This document shows positions 22,775 through 34,086 of a DNA stretch of 64,000 bases, in pieces. Within the stretch, counting starts at the first letter, position 1, and every line of letters starts with the position of its first letter. Source of the stretch: Crambe crambe (Eukaryota > Porifera > Demospongiae > Poecilosclerida > Crambeidae); NCBI GenBank assembly GCA_963924555.1, contig OZ004588.1, positions 6,235,205 to 6,299,204 of the forward strand, read 5' to 3'. A program made the translations under genes and the position numbers. A model generated the notes under the pieces. It did no database searches and had not been told where the DNA came from. It saw nothing but the letters and a program-made list of their open reading frames with translations.

Positions 22775-24666
22775 TCACTCAGGACAAATGGTGCAGTAGG
22801 TGGAGTTATCAGGATTGCAGCAACTTCCATTCTGTCTTAGGACTTTGTTGAAAGCACTGAGAGTGACTGGCTCCTCTATTCTTACTCTGTAATCTATTGG
22901 CCTAGTGGTGTGGCATATTTCTAGGAACTGCAATAGTATGCATAATGATGATTAATTAGGTAGCTAGGGCCAATAGTATTTAGGAACACTAATTTAGTTG
23001 TGGATTTCAAAAAGTGTTCCATAATGCCGCCCATTGTTCCATAACTATCTCCCCTAAATTATAATAGCTAGGTATCTATAGCTATACACTTACTATTGCC
23101 GTTACGATTCTTCTTTCAGTTTTCGCTCATGCGCGTGCGCCAACGATGCAACTCACTTGAGCTGAGTTGGTAAAGGGGATCTTCTGATTCCACTGCATTT
23201 AATATTTATGGCCACAACGTATATTGCTAGGTCAGGTTCTCACTCCATCTTCTACAAGTGTTTCACTGTTTCTAGTTGGCATATGCTTTTTCCCCTCCCA
23301 ATAATATTATGTCAGCCAATGCCAGAGTCACTTCTTTTTTTTTCACAGTTGCAGCTGGCCTATAGCTAACCCTACTCTGATCTTGCATGTTCCCTTTTCA
23401 CATGACCAAATTGATTCCATGCTGACCCTGCCCTGTACTCCTCTCATTAACCACATATGTTTGGGTCCTTAAAGTTATGGATCAAACTTCATTTGCTATT
23501 AGAAAAATAATGTTCCCTAAAAAGCACACATTAATTTGATAATAGCTAATACAAGTATAATATTAGAGTTCTGTGTGACCGTGTTCACTGCAGTATCCTA
23601 CAGAAGAAGCATGTCAAAACAATAACAACACAACAACAACAACAACAACAACAACAATTATGCGATAGCTCCAAGTATTAGCTAATTTTCTCAAACATGG
23701 TTTGATTTGGTCAAACTTCTGGCTATGTATTATGGAGAGAGAAATGGCCAAGAATGGGGACTATTGTGTATGGTAAAGGGTTAGAATGAGGACTATCGTG
23801 TATGGTAAAGGGTTATCAGGGGTACAAAGCATATGAGATTGCTCTATCATTTACTATTACCTCTCTCACCTGTGATATCTGTGCAAAGTTCAAGCTCCAG
23901 GTCTTCTTGTGAGAGTTCCTTCTCTTGCATGAGCTGCACAATGTCCTCTTCGTGCTCAGATACAAAGTAATCACACTGCAAGTCAGACATACGTACCGTG
24001 TAACCTCAAAGATGGTGTCCACATTAGAGAATAAGGGACTAGCTATGTATTAGCAGTATGGTTTGGTTCAAAGTCCTTAAAAGGGCTAGAGATGGTGCTA
24101 GTCTCACATATGCTTATCTGATCAAAGATATACAAACACACTACTTATTTCAAACATTCCTCCGTAAGATCAAAACAGCAAAGAGATTACACACATCTCC
24201 TGTGGCATGTTGGTAAATCAGAGCTGGAATGGCAGTTACACACATAGTATAGGTGGTCAGTACTGGTCACACCATAAGAGTAAATTGGTGTCAGTCCCTC
24301 TGATCTTGTAGTACATGTGGCATACTATTATAACCACAGACATTGCAAGTGCCACTGATATGGAAGCTGTGAGACAGTAGCACACTGCTAATGACTCCAT
24401 AATGATTATTATATTTGATAAAAATTTGATAACACATAACTGCCCCAAATCCACTGGAAGACTGCACACCGAAACTGATTGTCCCTCACCAGACACTAAA
24501 AGTTGAACTAGAGACCACAAAGTGAAATAAACAGACTTTTCATCTCATCCCACAAATATCAGTCTTGCTTATCTTCTTCAATAAACCAAGATAAACTTTA
24601 GTCCCATTACTGGGTTCTCTTTCAATACCAAAATCACACTGAATGGTATCATAATAACAAAGAAAT

Positions 24667-24727
<61 letters not shown>

Positions 24728-25388
24728 CTGATAGACAAAACAACAACAACAATAATAATAACGATAACTATAGCCTGGGGAAATTTCAACTTACAGCTGC
24801 ACGAAGTTGCTGTGTTCCCCCAGAACTGAAGTTGACGTTGGAAATGGTGATGGTCTCTCCTGCTCTGGAATTGATCCTCATGTAGCCCTTCTTCCCCGTC
24901 TTGGGGTCAGAGGTCTCACCGTAGTTCTGCATCAGGTCGCACACCTTCTCCAGCAGTTCTGAAACGTGGGCTTCACTCCCAGCATACTTAATCTCCTTTA
25001 TGCCATGTTGCTTCCCCTGTGAATCAACACGAAAGTTACCTGTCTGTAAAAAAAAGGCAGGCAAATGGTTTATTCTTATCCCTGACATTATACATTATTA
25101 AGAGCTAGACCATTCTTGAAGTTGCGTATCTACCTTATTAAGAGAAGATACATAATATTAACTCCTAGCCACCTACCTGTATCGTCTTATGCTGATCTTC
25201 CTTTGATACTGAGTACTTTATTTCATCTATGACTGCTTTACAAGCTGACAATAGAAAATAAATGATTTAGCCTTGAAGTGCCTTATGATCTCCTCACCTC
25301 CACAATAAGCTGTGTAGTCTCGTTTAGCCTCTGTGAGCGCACAGAACACAATCACAGCAAGGACCACCCGTAAAGCGGAGGAAAGCAT
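22775..25388 (-). CDS. CNPY2: Canopy-family saposin-like ER protein
   Basis: Five minus-strand exons: 25298-25388, 25177-25244, 24795-25043, 23870-23975, 22775-22920, for 219 codons plus stop. It begins with a hydrophobic signal peptide (MLSSALRVVLAVIVF...) then YCGACKAVIDEI, KTIQTGNFR, YAGSEAHVSELLEKVCDLM and GYMRINSR, the order found in CNPY2/MSAP. Its cysteines follow the saposin-like pattern, including ACK, KVCDLM, CDYF and the ELCTDITEIC end. CNPY proteins act in the ER lumen as chaperone-like partners of growth-factor and lipoprotein receptors. The last exon is joined across a 950-bp intron by frame and by ELCTDIT|EIC matching the family's LC....LC. Unlike CNPY2, the C-terminus has no HDEL-type retrieval signal but a Cys-rich tail (SCCNPDNSTYCTICPE). 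The start is 194 bp from the LMBR1-like start on the other strand. Confidence 0.88.
23633..23657. repeat. (AAC)n microsatellite
   Basis: An uninterrupted run of caacaacaac lies in the last intron of the Canopy gene, just outside exon 23870-23975. Confidence 0.9.
24667..24724. repeat. (CT)n microsatellite
   Basis: A pure CT repeat of about 58 nt lies in the third intron of the Canopy gene. Long CT/GA runs also occur in the BAZ2-like gene of this window. Confidence 0.95.
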
Positions 25389-25582
25389 CTTTTCTTTAAC
25401 TGCAGAAACTGAAATTATGCTAGAGAAACTTGCTTTTCACAGCAAATAAAATAATGGTAAAGATCATCAACTGTAGAAACAGCAATAAGAAGTAGATTTG
25501 GCTATAGAATTATGTTCGCGTAAGATGTGATCTTTACCATATTTTCTACTTGGAGTCTAACAGAGGAAGTGTGAAGTCGGTC
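25389..25582. promoter_or_regulatory. Probable bidirectional promoter, Canopy / LMBR1-like
   Basis: Only 194 bp separate the start codons of two divergently transcribed genes, so both promoters and both 5' UTRs must lie here unless there are unseen 5' exons. I see no clear TATA box. Inferred from gene layout alone. Confidence 0.6.
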
Positions 25583-28500
25583 ATGGACGTTACGAGGTCG
25601 AGTGTTCCTACCGCTTCTACACTAGAAGAGGACGAGATAAAGCAAAGAGAGTTCTATGCAAGTGTCAGAGAGACCATCGTAAGTAGCAAGTAGCCGGCCA
25701 GGACGCGTCCTTGGATACCATACGTTTCTGTTGTTTTTTTCCTTTAGATATCTCTCTTGCTTGTGGTTGTTCTCTATCTACTATCTTACTGGTTAGTTGC
25801 TAAATACAAGAGACACAGGACCAAAGAAGTGTGTTATGCAGGTAAGTCTTAGAGAAACTCTTAGACCAGTCCTTATCTATGAGTGTACCATACCATTGAT
25901 CACCAGTCATCTCCTAGGAGAATGTGTTTTGTGGACTAATCTCTAGACAGCGTTTCCCTTTTTTGGGGGTGTGCACCATAAATACATTGTGTGTATGTAT
26001 TGAGATGATAGGACTAGTTAATGAATACAATTATGCAGAGGCCTTGTTTGGGAGTGAAGCTGTACTAGGCAAGCTATTGTACATGACTGTGTTTTGAGTG
26101 CAGAAGCCCAAGAGTGGGAGTTACATTATAGGCTGCTAACTGCTGGTCCATTCGTTGGAAGCCAACTATGTTCTTTATTTACGAGCAGATCCCCCAAATA
26201 ATTTTAGTGATTCCTGATGTAATGAGCAAAATTACCTTGTTGATCAATTCTTCTGGCTGGCTGTAATCGTTGTACTGACATATTGTGTACTCTTTTATTA
26301 GGTGAAGAAGATGCTACAGTCTACAGAGTGGCGTAAGTTCTGCCTTTTCCCCCCTCCCTCCTTCCCCCTCCCACTCCCTCCCTCCTCTTCCCCTCCCACT
26401 CCCTCCCTCCTTCCCACTCCCTCCCTCCCTTTTTCCCCCTCCCCCTCCCTCCCTCTCTTGACTCCATTTCCCTGTCTCTTTCAGAACTTGGTTCTGTTCC
26501 TTTGCTGTGTGCATCAGCATTGGCTCTGCCCTCCTCCTTCCTCTGTCTATCATTGGTAACGAGGTGGTGGTCCACTATCCCAACAGTACTTACATCAAAT
26601 GGCTCAACACTTCACTCATCCAAGGTCAGATATACAGTTCCTAAGTAGAAATCAGCCACAACCTGGAGCTTAATTAAGTTAGAACATGCTTTGACAGGAA
26701 CTTTTGTTATGTGTTTTATAATGGTTGGACTAAATTTCAGCCTGAAGGGCACCCACTAGTGATCATGAGTTACATTAGTCTCAGGCTCTGGGTGAAACAT
26801 TTCTACTTCACTGAGAGCCTGGAAGTTATGTAAACAATATGATTTTCACTTGGGACTGTCTTAATGTACCATGCATGTTATACACAGATATCATTAGACA
26901 GAAGTGCTTGTGTGTCAATACATTACATAGTCATGGGTACATGTACGTATGGGTACACCATCTTTTCAGACAGATTGCAGTGTAGTTATCTTCTATAGAC
27001 GTGTATGTATGTATGTATGTATGTATGTAAAGGCATCTGATGTCCCTCTTCAGCTTATGTACAGCATGTGTTAGCCTTTACCACTAACACACACACACAT
27101 ACACACACACACAGTACATATAGGGTCAAAAAATTACTCTTGTGAAAAGAACAGGTTGTACGGTATCACAATAATATATCAGTGTACTTAAACATGGAAG
27201 TTTAACTAAGAGATCAAGTTTGCTTATTTGCCATGTACAGGGCTGTGGAATTAACCAGGATGATGGTATCATTTTTGTTCATTGTTTTTGTTTGTTTCTG
27301 CATGTGTAGGTTTGTGGAACCAAGTGTTTTTGGGCTGCAACATCTCCCTTTTCTTCCTGCTACCCTTTGCCTTCTTCTTCACCGAATCAGAGGGCCTGGT
27401 TGGCTCCAAGAAGGTGTGCGCCAATTAAAGTAAAATTCAGTGGAATTGACCCATATTCCTTGAATAACATACATATGGCCCAGACCTCTGCCACGCCATA
27501 TTAAGCAAATATGTTTTTTTCCCCTTCCTCCTCCACCTCTCAAAGTAACCTGTTTACTTGCTGTAGGGTCAACATAACCATGTGCAATAGGGAAATGCAA
27601 GCATTGTGGGGCAAGCATGCATGTCACAAAAGAAGCTGCAGCAATAGTATCTCATGTCCTTACCTAAAAGGAATGCTAAGTCACTTGATTGCTACCTATA
27701 ATACGGGTAAAAGTTTTTGCACAATTAAAATGTGAATAATATATAATTTCCTCGTTTAGTAAATAGGAAGATATGGATGTTTTAAAATTTTTATTTTTTA
27801 TGGGATAATCCTCCCTTAACAAACTCATGCACGAAATCCATACCCTCTGCAACAGCCGTTCATTTTATGAGTGATTAACCATTCCTTTTTGACAAATTAA
27901 TAACACTCATTTCCAAGAAATGGTCGGTTATTTCTAGCTCTGAATCCTCTTGCAGGGAGTGATGTCTAGAGTGTATGAGACCATCCTACTAGTGTTCTTA
28001 CTGATGGTGATGGTGGTAGTCATGGTGGCTGTCCTCACTTCTTCCTTCTCCTCAGAAGACAATCAGGTAGTACGTGCAAGCTACATAGAGTGTGTACATT
28101 CAGTTGGGGTTTGCTTTAGCTAAAATCTATTCTTTAAAGTCTGCTTGTGTTCAGTTTTCCTAATCTTAATTCAGCAGAGAGTGTTTAGCAAACACTTGAG
28201 TGAAAGTTGATGCTTAAGAAAAACATCTAAAAACAAAGAAACAAAAACATATTATCCTGTCACAGTACATACAGTACAGTAGTGATAAATATAAGGGAGG
28301 TACGTGACTATATTACCCCTCCTTCCCCCCCTCCCCCCTTAGTATTCATTCCAGTGGTGGCTCTCATATGTTCCCCTTCTCTACTCCCTGGTCTCTATGT
28401 TGGGTGTGGCCCTCCTGTCCGTGTGTACCCCACTTGGATTCTCTGCCCTCTTCACAGTCCTTGGAGAAGTCATCACCAGACCTATGGTATGTCAGTCACA

Positions 28501-28648
28501 GATTAGCTACCGAAAAAACAAACAAACAACAACAACAACAAAACATCTCAAGTCATAGGATTTGTGCAATCTCATTATTACCAGACCTGCAATCCTTAGG
28601 ACAGGGTCTTAAACTAGTGGTAAAAACAGCACAATGATGACGACGACG

Positions 28649-28682
<34 letters not shown>

Positions 28683-31053
28683 CTATAAACGAAAGTTATG
28701 TAGATGACATCAAGGGATGAGTACAGCTGAAACTTACCCAATGGTGACCTCAATTATCTATAATGCTAGTTGAAATAGCCCAACTTCAGTGTGCTTAACC
28801 AGTTGTTTTAGATGAACTTCTTCACTGTTAGATTCATGAGAATGTTGAAGAGAAGCTTGAGATATTGAAGTTTGAGGAGTCTGCCATTCAACGTCGCTCT
28901 GTGCTGCAGGGGGTAGGGGGTGTGGCAAGGGGAGGGGGGAGACTGGTCACTGAAGAAGGAGTCAACTTGGAACAGTTGCAGAAGACAAAAAAGGCCTTAG
29001 GTATTTGTCAGCATAATTGTTGTATATTTCAGTATATTCTTGTATACTTCAGTGTATATTTCAGTATATTCTTGTATACTTGAGTATATTCTTGTATACT
29101 TATGAACTCAGTATATTCTTGTATACAATGTGAAGGTAGGTGTCACTATATCTTTTCTCTCCTTGTGTCCACAGAGCGGCATCTCCACTCATCTCCATGG
29201 GAACGGAACTGTATGTATCCCTTGTGTTTCCTGTTCCTGGTGTCCATGACTCTCCTTGCCCTGGGGCTAGTGGCCATCAATATCCTCACCCTCATCATAT
29301 ACCCCACTGAAAACTTTTCCATACAGGTACGTGAATGCAGTGGATGAGGATAATACCAAATATTAGAGAATGGCTCACCCTTTACTATTAGAGAATTGAA
29401 TACCCTTTACCAAAATATTGGAGAATGTAGTGTAAATTGTCCCTAACTTCTATTCTAAAATGGTTGGGACTTTCTTCGAAGAAAGAAGAACTGTGGACTG
29501 CCTCACACACTTGGGACCGTGTCTTCTGTCCTTCATAGTGTTACTGTATATGTGACAGTCGAGGGTAGAAATCAAACTTTATTCATGCTTTCTACTTTTG
29601 AAAAAAAAAGTTCGAAAGGCAGAAAATTTTATTTTAAAGCATCAGTCATGACAAAAGTGGACTTTGACTAAAACGTGAATTACCCTCAACTGTCACATAT
29701 GCAAAGAGTATCCTTATTGGAAGTTCCAGTGAATCGCAGCATGTATATTCACTTGATGTAATACGTACCTGACTAGGAATATTTCCTTGGAATGGAAAGC
29801 ACCTCTCAGCTGGGGATATTGGGGGTGGGTCTGGAGGCGGGGCTGATTGTCTACTTCATCTGTGCCAGTGTGGTGGGCGTGTACAGCACCCCTCAGTTCC
29901 GCTGGGTCTTGCCAATACCCCACGACACACCTATGACCAAGGTGAGCAAAGACTCACTCTAGAGCCCCTCACAAATCATCACTAATCTAGCTGGAACATG
30001 ACAAGTTTTTCCAAAGAAGACTGTGTACAGTCAGTCATCTACCATCAAGTTATAGACCATTAATTAATGCACACCATGTATTTAGGTATCTGCTGTAAAA
30101 CTGGTTAATGGAAGTTTCCCTGGAACTTATATCCAGGAGTAAAACCATTGTGGGCAAGCCTGATGACCCAGATGGATGTGGTTAGGTGTTGCTTGCAGTG
30201 GGGGATCCAGAGCCTAAGTAACATTGCACTTAAAGCTAAATGCTACATGTATTAACCATAGAGCCTCATGACTAGACACTGAGACTGTGGCAAAATTCGT
30301 GATTTTGCAGCTGACCTAAATATGTGATGTGTGTTAATTAGAGATTATGTTTAGCTACAGAGTTGTAACAGCAAGTCTCATGGATTCCAATCAAAGCACC
30401 TTAGCATATTACATGGTTCACTGTCCTATCAACTGATTACCAATAATTGGTCGCTGAGGGTGTAATGTATAGCATAATGTTATTCTGCAGGTCATAGCTA
30501 ACTGTATTATCCTCCTGATGCTGAGTTCTGCCCTTCCACTTCTCTCAAGAACATTAGGTACATGCATGCATTAGCCTATCCATCCTTGGACTAAGCCATG
30601 GCAATATTATATTCCCTATGTATGTGAAGATGCTCCAATGAAACCTCTGAGTAAAGGACTCTTTGAGATCAGCCACTCTGTCCTTTGTAGAGAGGTTGTC
30701 CTTTTCTCGGAGGTTTAAAAAAAACTAATGGGAAAGGGACCCAAAAGAATGTCCCCTGTTGGGAGGTAGTCCTTTTGTTGGAAGGTCCTTTATCGGATGT
30801 GCCAATGTATTCAATTGAACACATGGTTGTCACCCTTACAGGAATCACCAATTTCAATCTGCTTGGCCACTTTGGGAATTTGGAATGGCTGAGGAACTCT
30901 TGGCTCCTTCTCTCCTACAACGTCCTCTTCCTTGTTGTCACAGCAACCATCCTGTCTCGAAGGGTCACAAGGTCGATAGTGAAGGAAGCCTCTTGGCTCT
31001 TGGGCTCAAAATTAATACATAGAACAGTCAAATTCAGTCAGAAAACCAAATAA
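25583..31053 (+). CDS. LMBR1L: LMBR1/LIMR-family multipass membrane protein
   Basis: Twelve exons: 25583-25678, 25748-25841, 26302-26332, 26485-26624, 27310-27413, 27956-28066, 28343-28486, 28832-29000, 29175-29326, 29777-29941, 30491-30557, 30842-31053, totalling 494 codons plus stop; human LMBR1L is about 490. Hallmarks in order: LLLPLSIIGNEV, YIKWLNTSLIQGLWN, FAFFFTESEG, RVYETILL, SVCTPLGFS, then a charged cytosolic loop, and LLSRTLG / FNLLGHFGNLEW. About nine hydrophobic segments are visible. LMBR1L (LIMR) is a plasma-membrane/ER protein, described as a lipocalin-1 receptor and as a Wnt/beta-catenin regulator acting in the ER. The third exon is only 31 bp. The loop exon 28832-29000 contains a Gly-rich stretch (GVGGVARGGG) not typical of the family. 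Whether it is orthologous to LMBR1 or LMBR1L cannot be settled here; a sponge probably has one ancestral gene. Confidence 0.92.
28639..28684. repeat. (ACG/AAC)n microsatellite
   Basis: gacgacgacgac passes into a long aacaac run inside an LMBR1-like intron. Confidence 0.9.
29551..29697. mobile_element. 147-bp MITE, copy 2
   Basis: The left end tgtgacagtcgagggtag matches the MITE at 296-452, and the right end taccctcaactgtcaca is a shortened, mutated inverted copy. It is inserted in the intron between the LMBR1-like exons 29175-29326 and 29777-29941. Confidence 0.8.
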
Positions 31054-31589
31054 ATGTAGCTACTTATTGTGTGTTCATTGCTGAGTTTTTCAACGAAGTT
31101 TATCACTTGCCTTTGAAAATTGCATGGGCTATTGCTTAAGTTTTAGTACTGCAATATTTTATACAGTGGTAATGAGGGTCAAAGGTCATATGCAACAGAA
31201 GCAGTACAGAGCTATATAGCTAGAGATTTTCAGGTTGGCTGACACAAATTTGCCGACAGTGCAGAATTAAATTCATGGTTGCTAAAAATAAGACCATTGC
31301 ATTAATTTTGTATGACTGAATTCAGTGGAATGGAATGGTGGAATGGAATGTGCACTGAAAATAATTGTCATAATTGTGACAATTAATTTTCGGTGTAACA
31401 GCAGGTTTGTTGAACTTCTGTGATATCACAACAGGTGATGGGTACCAGACTTTGACTGAGAGCTTGACAACAGAACCTGTGCATGAACCGATGCAAGTGA
31501 TCATCCATAGCTGGACGATGAGATGGGCGAGGATTCGCAGCTGCGAAGATTTTGATTTTGATTCAGATTCACTGCTGTTTAGTAGTGTA

Positions 31590-31740
31590 GCAGAGATGGA
31601 CTCGGATTCAGATGGGATAGCTGGCGATGGGCGAAGTTTCGTAGCCAGAGATGGACAAGAATTCACAGCCAGAGATGGATGAGAATTTGCAGCCAGAGAT
31701 GGATGAGCCAGAGATGGACGGAGCCAGACGGACGAAAAGT
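31590..31740. repeat. Minisatellite on agccagagatgga
   Basis: Four to five imperfect copies of agccagagatgga separated by variable 5-14 nt spacers. Open in one plus frame and one minus frame, but probably non-coding. Confidence 0.65.
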
Positions 31741-32463
31741 TGGAGACTGACAAAATGACTGCTGGGAAATGAAAGTCACTGGGTGGACTTCATCAGAATC
31801 CATAGCCACTGTCTCATTGGCATCATCTGAATCAGATCTATTATCTTGCAAAATATGGAATGGAATCCACCACTTCTTGTGAGGTGGATGTTTGCCACCT
31901 TTTCGTCCATGACCACTTGGCATTTGTGATGTCACAAGCTGGGCAATATTTTCTTTATCTTGAACCATTCCACAAACAATGGAAGATCCTTCTGAGAGTG
32001 TGCACAATTACACAGTGACTTCCAGTTTGTTAGTACAATTAGCATCACAAGCATATTGACCACTCCTTTTTGCTGATACAAGGTGGGGCTGGGAGCCAGA
32101 GTAGCTTTCAACTTTGTTTTACCACCAAATAGCATTAGACTATAGCTAGCTAGTCACAATCAAGGAATCTGATTGGTCCATTTGGTGAATTCTATTCACT
32201 TAGAATCACGCCTTATGGCACTTAGAATCACGCCTTATAGCACTTAGAATTCACTTGCCCTAGGTAAACCCGGTAAAGATGGTCATTCCAATTGGTCCAA
32301 TTCTAGCAACGCATCGCGCGCGGTGGCCACGGTTATTGTTTCTAGGTGCGCTCTGATTCATGTTTGTTGCATTTAAAAACCATGGTTATTGTTTCCAAGT
32401 GCGTGTTGAAGTAAGTTAAACAACTCCAGTGATTGGCTATAGTCTAAATAAGTTAGACACCTC

Positions 32464-32587
32464 GACCAACGGGATCTACGGTCTGTTTAGAAACCTTCGG
32501 GCCCTTAGTAGCGCCCTCGCTGCGCTCGGGACGCTACAGCCCAGGGCTCTCAGGTTTCTAAATAGACCGTAGATCCCTTGGTCTCGT
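32464..32587. repeat. Foldback with 33-bp arms
   Basis: The left arm gaccaacgggatctacggtc... and the right arm (ending ...tagatcccttggtc) pair over about 33 nt with one indel and one mismatch. The inside is itself GC-rich (ccctcgctgcgctcggga). It is a probable small foldback element. Confidence 0.75.
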
Positions 32588-34086
32588 TATCTAACTATTA
32601 TTTAGAGCCTTCTAAAGCCCATTCTAAGCTGTTCGGCCTTTGCCCAAATTCCATTCAGCATAGCAACCTGAGTAAGAACATCGGTTGAAAATGCATCTAC
32701 GTACCTGGACTGATAGACTACCAGGCAGCCACTATTGGGGCTGGTTCTTTTAGGGCCTTAAGCTCTCTGATAAACTGCTTTGACGCATTTTCCCTTGATC
32801 ATTCATCATTGTGCTCGGCAATGTAGGGAAAAAAGACTGATCTCCTTTACTGTTTCCATGCAGTAATTCTTTCAAATTAAAGTTTGGCACCATGGATCAA
32901 TGGTGGCACGTAATGCACAACGAAGCAATACTGGTGTGGTTTTTTTGTCCCCATCTGTGTAAGTATAGTGGTCTATAGCTATATGAATTATGTACATTGT
33001 AGCAGTTATAATGAATGATATTATTATGAACACTTTGATAGGCACCAACTCATGTTATATAAGCAGATTCTGATAAGACTGGAGAACAATTCCTGGTGAA
33101 CTTAAATCATGTAGCTATGTAGCTTTGTATACTGCCCTCTAATTTCTACCTTGGACTATTACAGCTTGGATCGATCAAAGGTTATACCAACCGCGACCAT
33201 GTATGTATGTATGCTAACACCCAAAGGGGTGCATGTTGTTGATTTAGAAAATACCATCAGAGTGATGTGGATCTCAATTAAACTTTTCTAAGTCACGTGA
33301 CTGACTTAGACAATTTTCTATATACGTATGTGTTGCATGTGACTAGAATCTCTAAATTGAGATATGCTCCTCTGGAATACTTATATACAGGAGCTGACCA
33401 AGCCTATCAATGATTATTAATCAGGCCACATCATCTAATCAAAATGTGGATCATGCAGTAGCGTAGGGAGAGCTCCATCCTTCAATGCATGATACTCTAG
33501 GCTTCCACACAGTGCTTGGGAGGAGTGGATTAAAATCTACCCCCCCCCCCCCCCCCCCCAGCCAGACAAAAAATCCTTGTTCCACCAAATAACTCATCAA
33601 AGATACGTAAAAGCAATCATTCTCCTAAAAAGCACGAAGTACTGTACATGAAGGTCACACCATTCAATTCCATTCCAGTAGTCCATTCCACCATCCCAAT
33701 CTATAGTCCATTCCACCATTCCATTTCACCATTCTATTCCAATAGTCCATTCTTCTATTCCAGTCCATTCCACTGAATTCAGACACCCGATATATTCTAC
33801 TATTACATCCTCCAAAATTGAGCTCAGACGTCTTAGTTTCAGAAATAATTAATTGAACAATTCAGAATGACTCCCCCAGTCATTCCTGCCATGCCTAAGG
33901 CATAAAATGATTTCACTTGTGGTCACAAAGGTAAACTTGATATAATTGGTAGATTATACCCTCCAAGAAGTCTCAGCATTTCCCGGTAATTCCTGCGCAT
34001 AAATGACTCTCCCCTAAGGCATAAAATGATCCCGCTTGGTGCCAGCCTGATCACAAAGGTAAACTTTTAATGACATTGGCCCAACT

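Larger units (their letters stand above)
31315..33782. mobile_element. Possible 2.5-kb element bounded by inverted repeats
   Basis: ctgaattcagtggaatgg at 31315-31332 is exactly inverted at 33765-33782, and beyond it both sides carry related ggaatgg/ccattcc satellite. Minus-strand open frames lie near the left end. No transposase signature was recognised and no target duplication is clear, so the pair might simply be two satellite patches in opposite orientation. Confidence 0.35.
31054..34086. other. Repeat-rich intergenic region, no host gene supported
   Basis: Contents: an 18-bp inverted pair bounding 31315-33782, a minisatellite at about 31590-31740, the hairpin at 32464-32587, short direct repeats of cttagaatcacgccttat near 32199-32255, a C18 run at 33541-33558, and a degenerate 'attccattcca' satellite at 33660-33782. 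Minus-strand open frames at 31663-32135 have some protein-like composition but match no family I know. Confidence 0.55.

Noticed and set aside
24257-24520. Minus-strand frame with a membrane-like segment in the Canopy intron
   Set aside because: The Canopy exons on both sides join in phase without it, and it has no family match.
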